Origin: Vagococcus elongatus | GTDB taxonomy: Bacteria; Bacillota; Bacilli; Lactobacillales; Vagococcaceae | Direction: 5' to 3' | Length of the DNA: 35,645 bases | Assembly: GCF_003987645.1 (NCBI RefSeq) | Contig: NZ_NGKA01000024.1 | Location: forward strand, 1 to 35,645 | Part shown: positions 24,302 to 32,611 of the stretch, one piece after another | How the letters are laid out: every line of letters starts with the position of its first letter | Position numbering within the stretch: position 1 is the stretch's first letter | Translations under genes and position numbers: made by a program | Notes under the pieces: model-generated | Database searches by the model: none | What the model was told of the DNA's origin: nothing | The model's input: only the letters and a program-made list of their open reading frames with translations

Positions 24302-25330
24302 ATGGCTGAAATGGATTATTCAAAAATACCCAAAGAAAAATTTGAATTGATAGGGCATCAAGATGCGGCAGAAAGCGAAAAAATTGCTGCGCCTTCATTA
24401 ACATTCTTTCAAGATTCTTGGCGAAGACTGAAAAAGAATAAAGCAGCAGTTATTTCCTTGGTCATTCTGGGCTTAATCACGTTGATTGCTTTCGGAGCAA
24501 TTTGGCTTTCTCCTAAAGATCCGACAAAGCAGAATGTACAATTTGCTAATTTACCGCCTAAGATTCCTGGAATCTCAGTAGACGGTTTTAACGGGACTAC
24601 GCTAGTGCGTGGACAACGAGTGGATAAGTATGAACAAGTTGGTGTTCCTGAAGATGTTTATTTTATTTTAGGAACGGATAGTTTAGGGCGTGACCTGCTG
24701 TCCAGAATTTTCATGGGGACACGGGCTTCTTTGATTATCGCTTTTGTAGCGGCTATTTTAGACTTGAGTTTCGGTGTCACCTACGGACTCATATCGGGGA
24801 TGAAAGGTGGACGAGTGGATAGTATCATGCAGAGGATTTTGGAAGTGTTATCTGGTATTCCTAATCTCGTGGTCATGATTCTATTTCTGACAATTTTCAA
24901 GCCAGGTATTTTGACGATTATTCTGGCGATGGCTGTGACTGGCTGGATTACGATGGCCAGAATTGTCAGAGCGCAAACATTAAAAATCAAAGATCAGGAG
25001 TATGTGCTGGCTGCAACTACTTTAGGGCAGTCCCAAATCTCCATTGCGTTGAAACATATTTTGCCAAATATTTCCAGTGTAGTTATTGTTCAAATGATGT
25101 TCAGTATTCCAACAGCAATTTTCTTCGAGGCTTTCTTGAGTTTCATCGGATTGGGGCTAACGCCGCCAAACGCCTCTTTGGGGATGTTGTTAAGTGAGGG
25201 CTATAAACTGTTCCGCTTCCTGCCGCATTTGATGTGGGCGCCAGCCATTGTCCTTTCTGTTATCATGATATGTTTTAACTTATTAGCTGATGGAATGCGT
25301 GATGCGTTCGATCCTAAAATGAAAGATTAA
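24302..25330 (+). CDS. oppC: Oligopeptide ABC permease OppC
   Basis: This 342-residue permease has a cytoplasmic N-terminal arm, a first helix (about 52-72), an outside domain and then the five-helix core with the ATPase-contact loop (KDQEYVLAATTLGQSQISIA). It pairs with OppB. I chose ATG 24302 behind GGAGGTGAG at the end of oppB; the frame open from 24278 would start before that site. oppD follows within 15 bases. Confidence 0.95.
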   Translation: MAEMDYSKIPKEKFELIGHQDAAESEKIAAPSLTFFQDSWRRLKKNKAAVISLVILGLITLIAFGAIWLSPKDPTKQNVQFANLPPKIPGISVDGFNGTTLVRGQRVDKYEQVGVPEDVYFILGTDSLGRDLLSRIFMGTRASLIIAFVAAILDLSFGVTYGLISGMKGGRVDSIMQRILEVLSGIPNLVVMILFLTIFKPGILTIILAMAVTGWITMARIVRAQTLKIKDQEYVLAATTLGQSQISIALKHILPNISSVVIVQMMFSIPTAIFFEAFLSFIGLGLTPPNASLGMLLSEGYKLFRFLPHLMWAPAIVLSVIMICFNLLADGMRDAFDPKMKD

Positions 25331-25344
25331 GAGTGGGTGAAGAG

Positions 25345-26412
25345 ATGGAAAAAGTTCTAGAAGTTAAAGATTTAAAAATTTCATTCGATACTTTTGCAGG
25401 AAAAGTTCACGCCATTCGCGGAGTCGAGTTTGATTTATACCGAGGAGAAACACTAGCTATCGTAGGGGAATCCGGCTCCGGAAAATCAGTGACGACCCGC
25501 AGTATCATGAGATTATTGGCTAAAAATGCGAATGTAGACTCTGGTACGATTATGTTTAAAAATGAGGATTTAAATAAAAAAGATGACAAGGCTATGCAAA
25601 AAATTCGCGGCCGGGACATCGCCATGATTTTCCAAGATCCGATGACCTCCTTAAATCCGACGATGACGATTGGCAAACAGGTGGCTGAACCCTTGCGGAA
25701 ACATGAAAAGATTTCAAAAAAAGAAGCTATGAACACAGCGTTGGAATTGCTGAGATTGGTAGGAATTCCTGATGCCGAAAAGCGTTTGAATAATTATCCT
25801 CACCAGTTTTCAGGGGGGCAGCGTCAAAGAATCGTTATTGCGATTGCTCTTATTTGCCGACCTGAAATTTTGATTGCGGATGAGCCTACAACGGCTTTAG
25901 ACGTGACGATTCAAGCTCAAATTATCGAATTAATGAAAGATATTCAGGAGAAGATAAGAACGTCGATTATTTTTATTACCCATGACCTAGGCGTCGTTGC
26001 CAATGTGGCAGATCGTGTAGCTGTAATGTATGGTGGACGGATTGTAGAAATTGGAACGTCAGAAGAGATTTTCTATAATCCACAGCATCCTTATACTTGG
26101 GGGTTGCTGAGTTCTATGCCGACACTGGAAACGCAAGACAGTCTCTATGCTATTCCAGGGTCTCCGCCAGATTTGCTGGATCCGCCCACAGGAGATGCAT
26201 TTTATCCTAGAAACGAGTTTGCAATGCAGATTGATACTGAAGAGACGCCGCCTTTCTTTGAGATTTCACCGACCCATAAGGCTGCGACATGGTTGTTAGC
26301 ACCTCAAGCACCAAAAGTGACACCTCCTCAGGAAATTGTGAATCGCCATCAGCATTTCCAGAAAATTATGAAGGAACGTGAACTGGTGCAGAAGAAGTTA
26401 AGGGAGGTTTAA
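25345..26412 (+). CDS. oppD: Oligopeptide ABC transporter ATPase OppD
   Basis: The 355-residue ATPase has Walker A GESGSGKS (41-48), signature FSGGQRQ, Walker B LIADEP and switch THD, followed by the oligopeptide/dipeptide C-terminal extension. The cysteines that bind a 4Fe-4S cluster in many OppD proteins are absent; this region reads GDAFYPRNEFAMQID. Similar cysteine-free versions are known in lactic acid bacteria. I prefer ATG 25345 after GGGTGAAG over GTG 25333. It works with OppF to power uptake. Confidence 0.94.
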   Translation: MEKVLEVKDLKISFDTFAGKVHAIRGVEFDLYRGETLAIVGESGSGKSVTTRSIMRLLAKNANVDSGTIMFKNEDLNKKDDKAMQKIRGRDIAMIFQDPMTSLNPTMTIGKQVAEPLRKHEKISKKEAMNTALELLRLVGIPDAEKRLNNYPHQFSGGQRQRIVIAIALICRPEILIADEPTTALDVTIQAQIIELMKDIQEKIRTSIIFITHDLGVVANVADRVAVMYGGRIVEIGTSEEIFYNPQHPYTWGLLSSMPTLETQDSLYAIPGSPPDLLDPPTGDAFYPRNEFAMQIDTEETPPFFEISPTHKAATWLLAPQAPKVTPPQEIVNRHQHFQKIMKERELVQKKLREV

Positions 26413-26415
26413 TCA

Positions 26416-27390
26416 ATGGTGGCAGATAAAACACAAGAGAAAATTATTTTAGATGTAGAAAATTTGAAACAATACTTTAATGAAGGCCAAAGAGATGAAG
26501 TCAGAGCCGTTGACGGTATCAGTTTTCAAATTTTTGAAGGAGAAACATTCGGTCTTGTTGGAGAATCCGGCTGTGGTAAATCTACAACAGGCCGCAGTAT
26601 TATCCGTCTCTACCATCCGACTGCCGGAAAAATCGAGTTCGACGGCGAAGATGTAAGTAAAATCAAACGACGTGCCGACATGGAACATTTCCGTCGGGAC
26701 GTGCAAATGATTTATCAAGATCCCTATGCTTCTCTGAATCCTCGGATGAAGGTACGGGATATTATCGCGGAAGGCATCGATATCCATCATTTAGCTACGG
26801 ATGTAGATGACCGTAACCAGCAAGTAAATGATCTCTTGGAGCTGGTCGGCTTGGACCGTTCTCATGGCACAAGGTATCCCCATGAGTTTTCTGGCGGTCA
26901 GCGGCAACGGATTGGTATTGCGCGGGCGCTTGCCATGCAGCCGAAATTTATTATTTGTGATGAACCTATCTCCGCCCTTGATGTGTCTATTCAGGCGCAG
27001 GTAGTGAATTTATTGATGGAGTTGCAGCAGAAGAAAAAACTGACTTACTTGTTTATCGCCCACGATCTATCCATGGTTAAATATATCAGCGATCGAATCG
27101 GTGTGATGTACTACGGTAAATTAGTAGAAGTAGGTAAGAGTGAAGAAATTTACAATTTTGGTGTTCACCCTTACACGGAAAGCTTGCTCTCAGCAATCCC
27201 ACTTCCTGATCCAGAGCACGAAAGAACTCGTCGCCGAATTGTTTATAAACCGGCTGTAAACGATGGTGCAGAAAGAGAGTTAAGGGAGATTTCTGAAGGA
27301 CATTTTGTGTACTGTAGTGAAGAAGAAGTACCGGTTTTCCAGAAAAAATTGGCTGACAAAAAAGCTCAGACTGAAAAAGTCGAGGTCTAG
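26416..27390 (+). CDS. oppF: Oligopeptide ABC transporter ATPase OppF
   Basis: This 324-residue ATPase has Walker A GESGCGKST (49-57), signature FSGGQRQR, Walker B FIICDEP and switch AHD. It is the second ATPase of the permease. The ATG is 3 bases after the oppD stop, with GGGAGG in the oppD end as ribosome site. The C-terminal part keeps the oligopeptide family extension. The last gene of the operon; a terminator follows about 110 bases later. Confidence 0.95.
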   Translation: MVADKTQEKIILDVENLKQYFNEGQRDEVRAVDGISFQIFEGETFGLVGESGCGKSTTGRSIIRLYHPTAGKIEFDGEDVSKIKRRADMEHFRRDVQMIYQDPYASLNPRMKVRDIIAEGIDIHHLATDVDDRNQQVNDLLELVGLDRSHGTRYPHEFSGGQRQRIGIARALAMQPKFIICDEPISALDVSIQAQVVNLLMELQQKKKLTYLFIAHDLSMVKYISDRIGVMYYGKLVEVGKSEEIYNFGVHPYTESLLSAIPLPDPEHERTRRRIVYKPAVNDGAERELREISEGHFVYCSEEEVPVFQKKLADKKAQTEKVEV

Positions 27391-27502
27391 AGTCACTTTG
27401 GTCATGAGTTTTGCCTTATTAGATATGATCTGGTTTTAAAAATCTCAAGAGAACTCCCCCTTTTTAATCTCAAGAGACCTTTTTAAGCCAGTTATATAAA
27501 CG

Positions 27503-27532
27503 AGATGACGCGACTTAGCGTCATCTTTTTTT
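27503..27532 (+). terminator. Terminator of the opp operon
   Basis: A 9-base GC-rich stem AGATGACGC/GCGTCATCT (27503-27511 and 27518-27526) with a 6-base loop is followed by six or more T. Confidence 0.9.
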
Positions 27533-27677
27533 GTCGCTGAGGAAACCAGAGTTAGGGTGTTTTTTTATGAGATTGAAAGATAAAAAGAATGTCATAAAAG
27601 ATAAAAACCCAAAATTCCATTGAGTACTGATCCCTACATTTAAAAAGGCTTTGGATTACAGGAAGGAAGCAAAGATA

Positions 27678-27686
27678 TGATATAAT
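27678..27686 (+). promoter_or_regulatory. Extended -10 promoter of the phosphatase gene
   Basis: TGA-TATAAT (hexamer 27681-27686) lies 56 bases before the start codon; no good -35 is seen at the right distance. Confidence 0.5.
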
Positions 27687-27742
27687 TAAGAGGTATGAAT
27701 AATCAAGATGAGATAATATAAAATGAAAAGGAAGTAAAATAG

Positions 27743-28489
27743 ATGAAAACATTAACCAATTTTCGTGATATCGGCGGCTATGAGACACAAAGCGGCAGAA
27801 AAATAAAAAAGAATTTAATGTTTCGAAGCGGAGAAATTTCCCGCCTATCCAAAAAAGATCATCAAGCGTTTGAAAAAGATTTTGGCATTCAAACCATTTT
27901 TGACTTTAGAGGCGAGGATGAAAAATTGAAAAGCCCCAATGATTCTTTTGAGCGGGTACAGACTGTTAATTTGGATATCTGTAAGGATTCAAACGGGAAT
28001 TCTGCCAGTATGGAAGATTTAATTCAAGGAAAAACAGATCCCGATTCCTATATGAAAGACTTATATAAAGATTTTATTTTTACAGATTCTTCTCGACAAG
28101 GCTATCGAACTTTTCTAGAACATGTGTCAGAGCTAGACTCCCCGTTTATTTTCCACTGTTTTGCTGGGAAGGACCGCACAGGATTTGGGGCTGCCTTATT
28201 ATTGTCAATCATGGGTGTGTCAAAATCTAATATTTATCACGACTATTTGTTGACCAATCGTTTGCGTCAAAAAGCCAACGAGAGAATTCTTAGTGAAATG
28301 AAGAAAAACGGACTAAACAGCAATGAGTTAGAAATGGTGCGTACGATGATGGAAGTCAAACCGGCATACTTAGACGTGAGTTTTAAAGAAATCGAAGAAA
28401 ATTATGGTAATGTTTCCCGTTTTATTAAGGATGGGTTAGATGTTCCAAAAGATGTTGTGGATAAAATTAAATTCCAATATACAGAGTGA
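27743..28489 (+). CDS. Tyrosine/dual-specificity protein phosphatase
   Basis: The 248-residue protein belongs to the bacterial tyrosine phosphatase family related to Listeria LipA. The N-terminal NFRDIGGY motif and the active-site loop HCFAGKDRTG (Cys139, Arg145, CX5R) are both intact. Members remove phosphate from tyrosine-phosphorylated proteins and some act on phosphoinositides. The ATG is preceded by a GGAAG site. It is monocistronic with its own promoter and terminator. The physiological substrate is unknown. Confidence 0.9.
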   Translation: MKTLTNFRDIGGYETQSGRKIKKNLMFRSGEISRLSKKDHQAFEKDFGIQTIFDFRGEDEKLKSPNDSFERVQTVNLDICKDSNGNSASMEDLIQGKTDPDSYMKDLYKDFIFTDSSRQGYRTFLEHVSELDSPFIFHCFAGKDRTGFGAALLLSIMGVSKSNIYHDYLLTNRLRQKANERILSEMKKNGLNSNELEMVRTMMEVKPAYLDVSFKEIEENYGNVSRFIKDGLDVPKDVVDKIKFQYTE

Positions 28490-28499
28490 ATAGAGAGAG

Positions 28500-28529
28500 C
28501 TATTCTTTGGAAGCAAGGAATAGTTTTTA
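28500..28529 (+). terminator. Terminator of the phosphatase gene
   Basis: A 10-pair stem (28500-28509 and 28514-28523, one G-T pair) with a 4-base loop is followed by TTTTT. Confidence 0.8.
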
Positions 28530-28554
28530 TCGTTAAATTGAAGGTTGAAAAAAT

Positions 28555-29928
28555 ATGGAAGAAATCACGATTTTACATACGAATGATTTACATTCACATC
28601 TTGAAAACTGGCCGAAAATCAGACGGTTTTTGAATCAAGAAAAACTCAAGGAGACTGCCAATCACAAGGTATTGACTTTTGACATCGGAGATTTTTCTGA
28701 TCGTGTACATCCTTTTACAGAAGCCACTGACGGTCAAGGGAATGTGCTTTTGATGAATCAAGTGAGTTATGATGGAGTGACGATCGGAAATAACGAAGGC
28801 ATCGGCAATGAAAAAGCTGACCTTAACCACTTGTACGATCAGGCGCAATTCCCGGTGATTTTAAGCAACTTATTAGACCGGCAAACAGGGGAATATCCTG
28901 AGTGGGCAGTACCCTATAAAATTTATTCATCTACAAAGGGGACCAAGATTGGTGTGATTGGGTTAACCGCACCTTTTCCTTTCAGCTATCGTCCCTCTGG
29001 ATGGACTATAGCACATTTGGATGATATCCTTCCCGGGCTGTTGGCTGAAGTGAAAAAGCAGGCAGATGTGATTGTATTGCTTTTCCATTTAGGAATTATC
29101 GATGATGAACACTTGGCGGAACACTATCCTGACATTGGGATTATCATCGGTTCCCATACCCATCATTTGCTTGAGACGGGGGAAAAAATTGGCAACACAC
29201 TGTTAACAGCGGCAGGCCGATTTGGAGAATATGTGGGAAAAATAAAATTGACAGTGGATCAAGGCAAAATAATCTCGCAGGAGGCCTGCACCTATTCGGT
29301 AATTGATCTGCCAGAAGCCCCCGAAGACCAAGAAGAAATTGCCTATTACCTCAATGAAGGTAATCGACTGCTTGAAAAAGATGATATCGGCTGTCTTCCT
29401 GTAACATGGTCAAATCAAATGAGCACTGGCGAAAACAGTTTTGCCGCTGAGGGTCTCAAAGCATTGGAACATTATGTTTTCGGAGATGTTTATTTGTTGA
29501 ATACAGGTTTGTTTTTAGGAAGTCTCGGAGAAGGCCTGGTCACAAAAAAGGAACTCCATGAAAAGCTGCCCCATCCTATGCATTTGATTCGTGTTAAACT
29601 ACTAGGGAAGTATTTATTTCCGGTTTTGAATGAAATGTTTGGACAACGGGATTATTTACGAGATTTTCCAATCGTCGGTATGGGGTTCCGTGGAAGAGTT
29701 TTTGGGGAACTGGTCGCCAGCCACGTTGAATTAACTGAGGACAGTTGCTTAGTCAACGGTCAGCTAATAAAAGATGATGAGACCTATCAGTTGGTCATGG
29801 TGGATCACTATATTTTTGTGAAGTTTTTCCCATCCATAAGAAAATTTGGTCAAATAGAAGCACTATGCCCTTCCTTATTAAGGAAAGTTGTGGGAAAATA
29901 TATTAGCGACCACTACCCTTGCAATTAA
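28555..29928 (+). CDS. yunD: Metallophosphatase / 5'-nucleotidase family protein YunD
   Basis: This 457-residue protein begins with ILHTNDLHSHLENW, the metal-binding start of calcineurin-type phosphatases, followed by FDIGDFSDR, GNNEG (the GNHE equivalent) and IIGSHTHH. The C-terminal half matches the 5'-nucleotidase substrate-binding domain. There is no signal peptide, so it should act in the cytoplasm, unlike secreted 5'-nucleotidases; the Bacillus YunD family has the same layout. The substrate is probably a nucleotide or sugar nucleotide. It heads the yunD-yutD-yutF operon. Confidence 0.9.
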   Translation: MEEITILHTNDLHSHLENWPKIRRFLNQEKLKETANHKVLTFDIGDFSDRVHPFTEATDGQGNVLLMNQVSYDGVTIGNNEGIGNEKADLNHLYDQAQFPVILSNLLDRQTGEYPEWAVPYKIYSSTKGTKIGVIGLTAPFPFSYRPSGWTIAHLDDILPGLLAEVKKQADVIVLLFHLGIIDDEHLAEHYPDIGIIIGSHTHHLLETGEKIGNTLLTAAGRFGEYVGKIKLTVDQGKIISQEACTYSVIDLPEAPEDQEEIAYYLNEGNRLLEKDDIGCLPVTWSNQMSTGENSFAAEGLKALEHYVFGDVYLLNTGLFLGSLGEGLVTKKELHEKLPHPMHLIRVKLLGKYLFPVLNEMFGQRDYLRDFPIVGMGFRGRVFGELVASHVELTEDSCLVNGQLIKDDETYQLVMVDHYIFVKFFPSIRKFGQIEALCPSLLRKVVGKYISDHYPCN

Positions 29929-29961
29929 AAAAGATTATAATAAACCAAAGTAGGTGAGATG

Positions 29962-30594
29962 ATGACTACAAAATCAAAAGATTCCTTAAACGAAAAAGCA
30001 GTTCCTCAGTCTGAAACAGAAGAAGAAGTAAAAGAAGTAAAAGAAACATCGCCAAAAACAGTTTTCAGAATTTCTGCGGACAGGCTGATGATTAATCAGA
30101 AAGAGTATAAACTTTTGACTGATTTTAGAGAGGGCTTCGACTTAGATAGTTTGAATGACAGATATAGCGATGTTTTAAACAAGTATGATTTTATCGTGGG
30201 AGATATCGGCTTTGACCAATTAAGGCTGAAAGGTTTTTTTGAAGATTACAGGAAAAAAGTGGCAGTGGATCAAAAAATAAGTGCACTGGAAGATTATTTG
30301 TATGAATACTGTAATTTTGGCTGTGCTTACTTTGTTTTGGAAAAAGTAGAAAAAGATAAAGAAGTTGTGGAGAAAAGAGCGGCGCATGTCAAAGAGAAAA
30401 AAGGCAAACCGCGCACACCAAAACAACAGACCCGAAAGAAAAATCAGGGAAATTTTAAAAATCAGAAAAAAGGCAAAACGAATCAGCCTGCCAAGCCTAA
30501 ACCTAATCAGCGTGGAAAAAAACATGAGTCCCCAGTGAAAGAGAAAAAATCTAGCGAACGCCATTTCACGATTCGGCAAAAAGAGCAGGGGTAG
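29962..30594 (+). CDS. yutD: YutD family protein with long basic tail
   Basis: The 210-residue protein has an acidic N-terminal stretch (about 8-28), the YutD domain (about 35-120, with DRLMINQKEYKLL and a late EYCNFGCAYFVL) and then an 80-residue tail rich in Lys, Arg, Gln and Asn, ending in HFTIRQKEQG. The function is unknown. The tail looks disordered and able to bind RNA or DNA, which is inference. Two ATGs (29959, 29962) follow AGGTGAG; the second has more usual spacing. It is in an operon with yunD, yutF and a membrane protein. Confidence 0.85.
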   Translation: MTTKSKDSLNEKAVPQSETEEEVKEVKETSPKTVFRISADRLMINQKEYKLLTDFREGFDLDSLNDRYSDVLNKYDFIVGDIGFDQLRLKGFFEDYRKKVAVDQKISALEDYLYEYCNFGCAYFVLEKVEKDKEVVEKRAAHVKEKKGKPRTPKQQTRKKNQGNFKNQKKGKTNQPAKPKPNQRGKKHESPVKEKKSSERHFTIRQKEQG

Positions 30595-30610
30595 AAAGAG
30601 GTTGTCTGTA

Positions 30611-31375
30611 GTGTATAAAGGGTATTTAATTGATTTGGACGGCACTGTTTATCGTGGGAAAGAACCGATTCCTGCTGCCAAAAATTTTATTGAAAAGTTA
30701 CAGGAGAAGGGGCTGCCCTTCCTGTTTTTAACAAATAATACAACGAAAACCCCTGAGACTGTCCAAAAAAACTTGTCAGAAAATTTTGATATCCACGTTC
30801 CGGCTTCGACGATTTTTACGGCGGGGAACGCAACGGTGGACTATATGAATCATCAAAATAAAGGCAGGACAGTTTATGTCGTCGGGGCTCCCGGACTGGT
30901 GGAGTTGATTTTGGCTTCTGGTTTTCAGTGGGAAGAAACAAATCCTGACTATGTGGTCGTTGGTTTAGATCCAGGCATTGATTACGAAAAAATGACAATA
31001 GCCACTTTAGCAGTACAAAAAGGTGCGCATTTTATCGGCACGAATCCCGATAAAAATATTCCTACTGAACGAGGCTTGTTGCCCGGCGCAGGTTCATTAG
31101 TTGCTTTCTTTGAGACAAGTACAGGGGTGAAGCCGACAATCATCGGTAAACCAGAAACAGCAATCATGGACAGTGCGATTGAACGTCTGGGGTTGGCCAA
31201 AGAGGAAGTGTTGATGGTTGGGGATAACTATCTGACAGATATTCAAGCGGGCATCAGAAATGGTGTTGATACATTACTGGTTTTGAGCGGCTTTACACAA
31301 AAAGAAGAGGTTCCTCAGTTGCCGACAGCTCCTACCTACGTTCTCGAGTCTTTAGCTGATTGGAGTATTTTATGA
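30611..31375 (+). CDS. yutF: HAD-family phosphatase, NagD/YutF type
   Basis: This 254-residue HAD hydrolase of subclass IIA has the catalytic motif DLDGT (Asp8, Asp10), motif II in FLTNNTT, and motif IV in VGDNYLTDIQAG, with the NagD-type cap containing GTNPDKNIPTERG. The family hydrolyses nucleotide monophosphates or sugar phosphates. I prefer GTG 30611, 9 bases after AAAGAGG, to TTG 30602, which touches that site. Its stop overlaps the ATG of the next gene, so the two are coupled. Confidence 0.92.
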   Translation: MYKGYLIDLDGTVYRGKEPIPAAKNFIEKLQEKGLPFLFLTNNTTKTPETVQKNLSENFDIHVPASTIFTAGNATVDYMNHQNKGRTVYVVGAPGLVELILASGFQWEETNPDYVVVGLDPGIDYEKMTIATLAVQKGAHFIGTNPDKNIPTERGLLPGAGSLVAFFETSTGVKPTIIGKPETAIMDSAIERLGLAKEEVLMVGDNYLTDIQAGIRNGVDTLLVLSGFTQKEEVPQLPTAPTYVLESLADWSIL

Positions 31376-32010
31376 TTCGGACAAACTGGAAAGAGAAAGT
31401 TGGTCTTGCCTGTCTTATGCTGACGGTGATTACGTTAGCTATCACCATTACGATTAATGCTTTTCCCCTCTACGTATTTGATATTGGTCATCTTGATATT
31501 TTAGATCGAGTGGCTTTATCACAAGAAGAACTGTTAAAAAATTATCGTGAACTCATGAGTTACTTAAATTTCCCATGGATCAGTCAGCTGAAAATGACTG
31601 ATTTTCCTGTTTCCGCTTCGGGAGCATTTCATTTTTGGGAAGTGAAGAAGCTGTTTTTATTAAACTATGGTGTTTTTTTACTGACGGTGATCCCATCGAC
31701 GATGTTTTTACGCAAGCTCTGGAAAGAAAAGCGTCTGTGGATTTTAAATAATGGGCTCACCATTGCCGCTTTGGTGCCAGTTTTTTTAGGATTCTTTATG
31801 TTTGTAGGATTTGATAAATTTTTTACCACATTTCATCATGTCTTTTTTAATAATGATGCGTGGATTTTTGATCCGGAACTTGATCCCATTATTTTGGCTT
31901 TACCGGAGCAATATTTTTTTCATAGCTTTATTTTAGCCATTGTATTATTTGAACTAATCATTTTAGGGATTATCTATATCGGGAGACGTCAATTTAAATC
32001 AAAAAACTAG
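31372..32010 (+). CDS. TIGR01906-type integral membrane protein
   Basis: The 212-residue protein has four hydrophobic segments (about 10-32, 95-115, 122-145 and 180-205), with a long outside loop after the first. It matches the pattern of TIGR01906 family membrane proteins of lactic acid bacteria, which follow yutF-like HAD genes; the role is unknown. ATG 31372 overlaps the yutF stop and follows GGAG by 7 bases. The gene ends inside a terminator shared with pgpA. Confidence 0.82.
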   Translation: MIRTNWKEKVGLACLMLTVITLAITITINAFPLYVFDIGHLDILDRVALSQEELLKNYRELMSYLNFPWISQLKMTDFPVSASGAFHFWEVKKLFLLNYGVFLLTVIPSTMFLRKLWKEKRLWILNNGLTIAALVPVFLGFFMFVGFDKFFTTFHHVFFNNDAWIFDPELDPIILALPEQYFFHSFILAIVLFELIILGIIYIGRRQFKSKN

Positions 32011-32040
32011 CTCATACATTATTGTACGAGCTAGTTTTTT
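32001..32040. terminator. Shared terminator between the yutF operon and pgpA
   Basis: A 13-base perfect stem (32001-32013 and 32028-32040) extends inwards by three more pairs after one mismatch. T runs border it on both strands, and it overlaps the ends of both convergent genes. Confidence 0.92.
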
Positions 32041-32533
32041 ATTCCACACCTTCCTGTGCATGAGCCAGTCGGCTAGCGGCTGCAGCAGCAATGGCGCCGA
32101 TGATATCATCAAGAAACGTATGGACGCTTTTTCCGTTCTTTTCATTCAGCTCTTTTAAAATTCCCGGCTTAACCTTATCGATATAGCCATAATTTGTAAA
32201 GCCGATAGAACCGTAAACGTTAACGATAGATAGAGCCATAATCTCATCAATACCGTAAAGTCCTTCATCACTTTCGACGATTTCTTGTAATGGAGATAGC
32301 ATTCCGCCATTTTCAGCAAGAATATCCAACTGGATACCAGTCAAAATAGTATTTTGAACTTCTCTTTTCTTCAAAACAGCTTTGACGTTTTCTAGACAAA
32401 GTTCAAAGTTCAGATTTTTAACATACGGAGATTGTAAAAAATACACTAATTTAGCTATATCTTCTAATTCAACTCCTCTTTCATGTAAAAGTTGACGGGA
32501 TTTTTTTTCTAAAATATCTTTACTCGTTGCCAT
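32039..32533 (-). CDS. pgpA: Phosphatidylglycerophosphatase A family protein
   Basis: This 164-residue protein has the PgpA core, including YGYIDKVKPGIL and the C-terminal HTFLDDIIGAIAAAAASRLAH. PgpA removes phosphate from phosphatidylglycerol phosphate, the last step of phosphatidylglycerol synthesis. The Gram-positive short form lacks most membrane helices of the E. coli enzyme; Bacillus YutG is the counterpart. A GGAGGG site and a well-spaced promoter lie upstream. Activity of the short form is inferred from the family. Confidence 0.88.
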   Translation of the reverse strand: MATSKDILEKKSRQLLHERGVELEDIAKLVYFLQSPYVKNLNFELCLENVKAVLKKREVQNTILTGIQLDILAENGGMLSPLQEIVESDEGLYGIDEIMALSIVNVYGSIGFTNYGYIDKVKPGILKELNEKNGKSVHTFLDDIIGAIAAAAASRLAHAQEGVE

Positions 32534-32568
32534 CTAACTGCCCTCCTAAAAAGCTTTTCATAAAATTT

Positions 32569-32597
32569 ATCATAGCTTTAAATCCAGCTAATTGCAA
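32569..32597 (-). promoter_or_regulatory. Promoter of pgpA
   Basis: On the minus strand TTGCAA (32597-32592) and TATGAT (32574-32569) are spaced by 17 bases. Confidence 0.65.
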
Positions 32598-32611
32598 GAA
32601 ATTGTAAAAAA

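Larger units (their letters stand above)
27391..27742. other. Intergenic stretch between oppF and the phosphatase gene
   Basis: This 352-base gap has no credible gene. It holds a direct repeat of AATCTCAAGAGA (27441-27452 and 27466-27477), the opp terminator (27503-27532) and the promoter of the next gene. Confidence 0.8.

Noticed and set aside
27559-27630. Possible 18-residue small protein starting MRLKDKK
   Set aside because: It is very short, has only a weak AGGGTG upstream and no sign of conservation that can be judged here.
27552-27788. Open frame of 78 residues on the minus strand after oppF
   Set aside because: It overlaps the promoter and start of the phosphatase gene, has no ribosome site and has the composition of a reverse-strand shadow.
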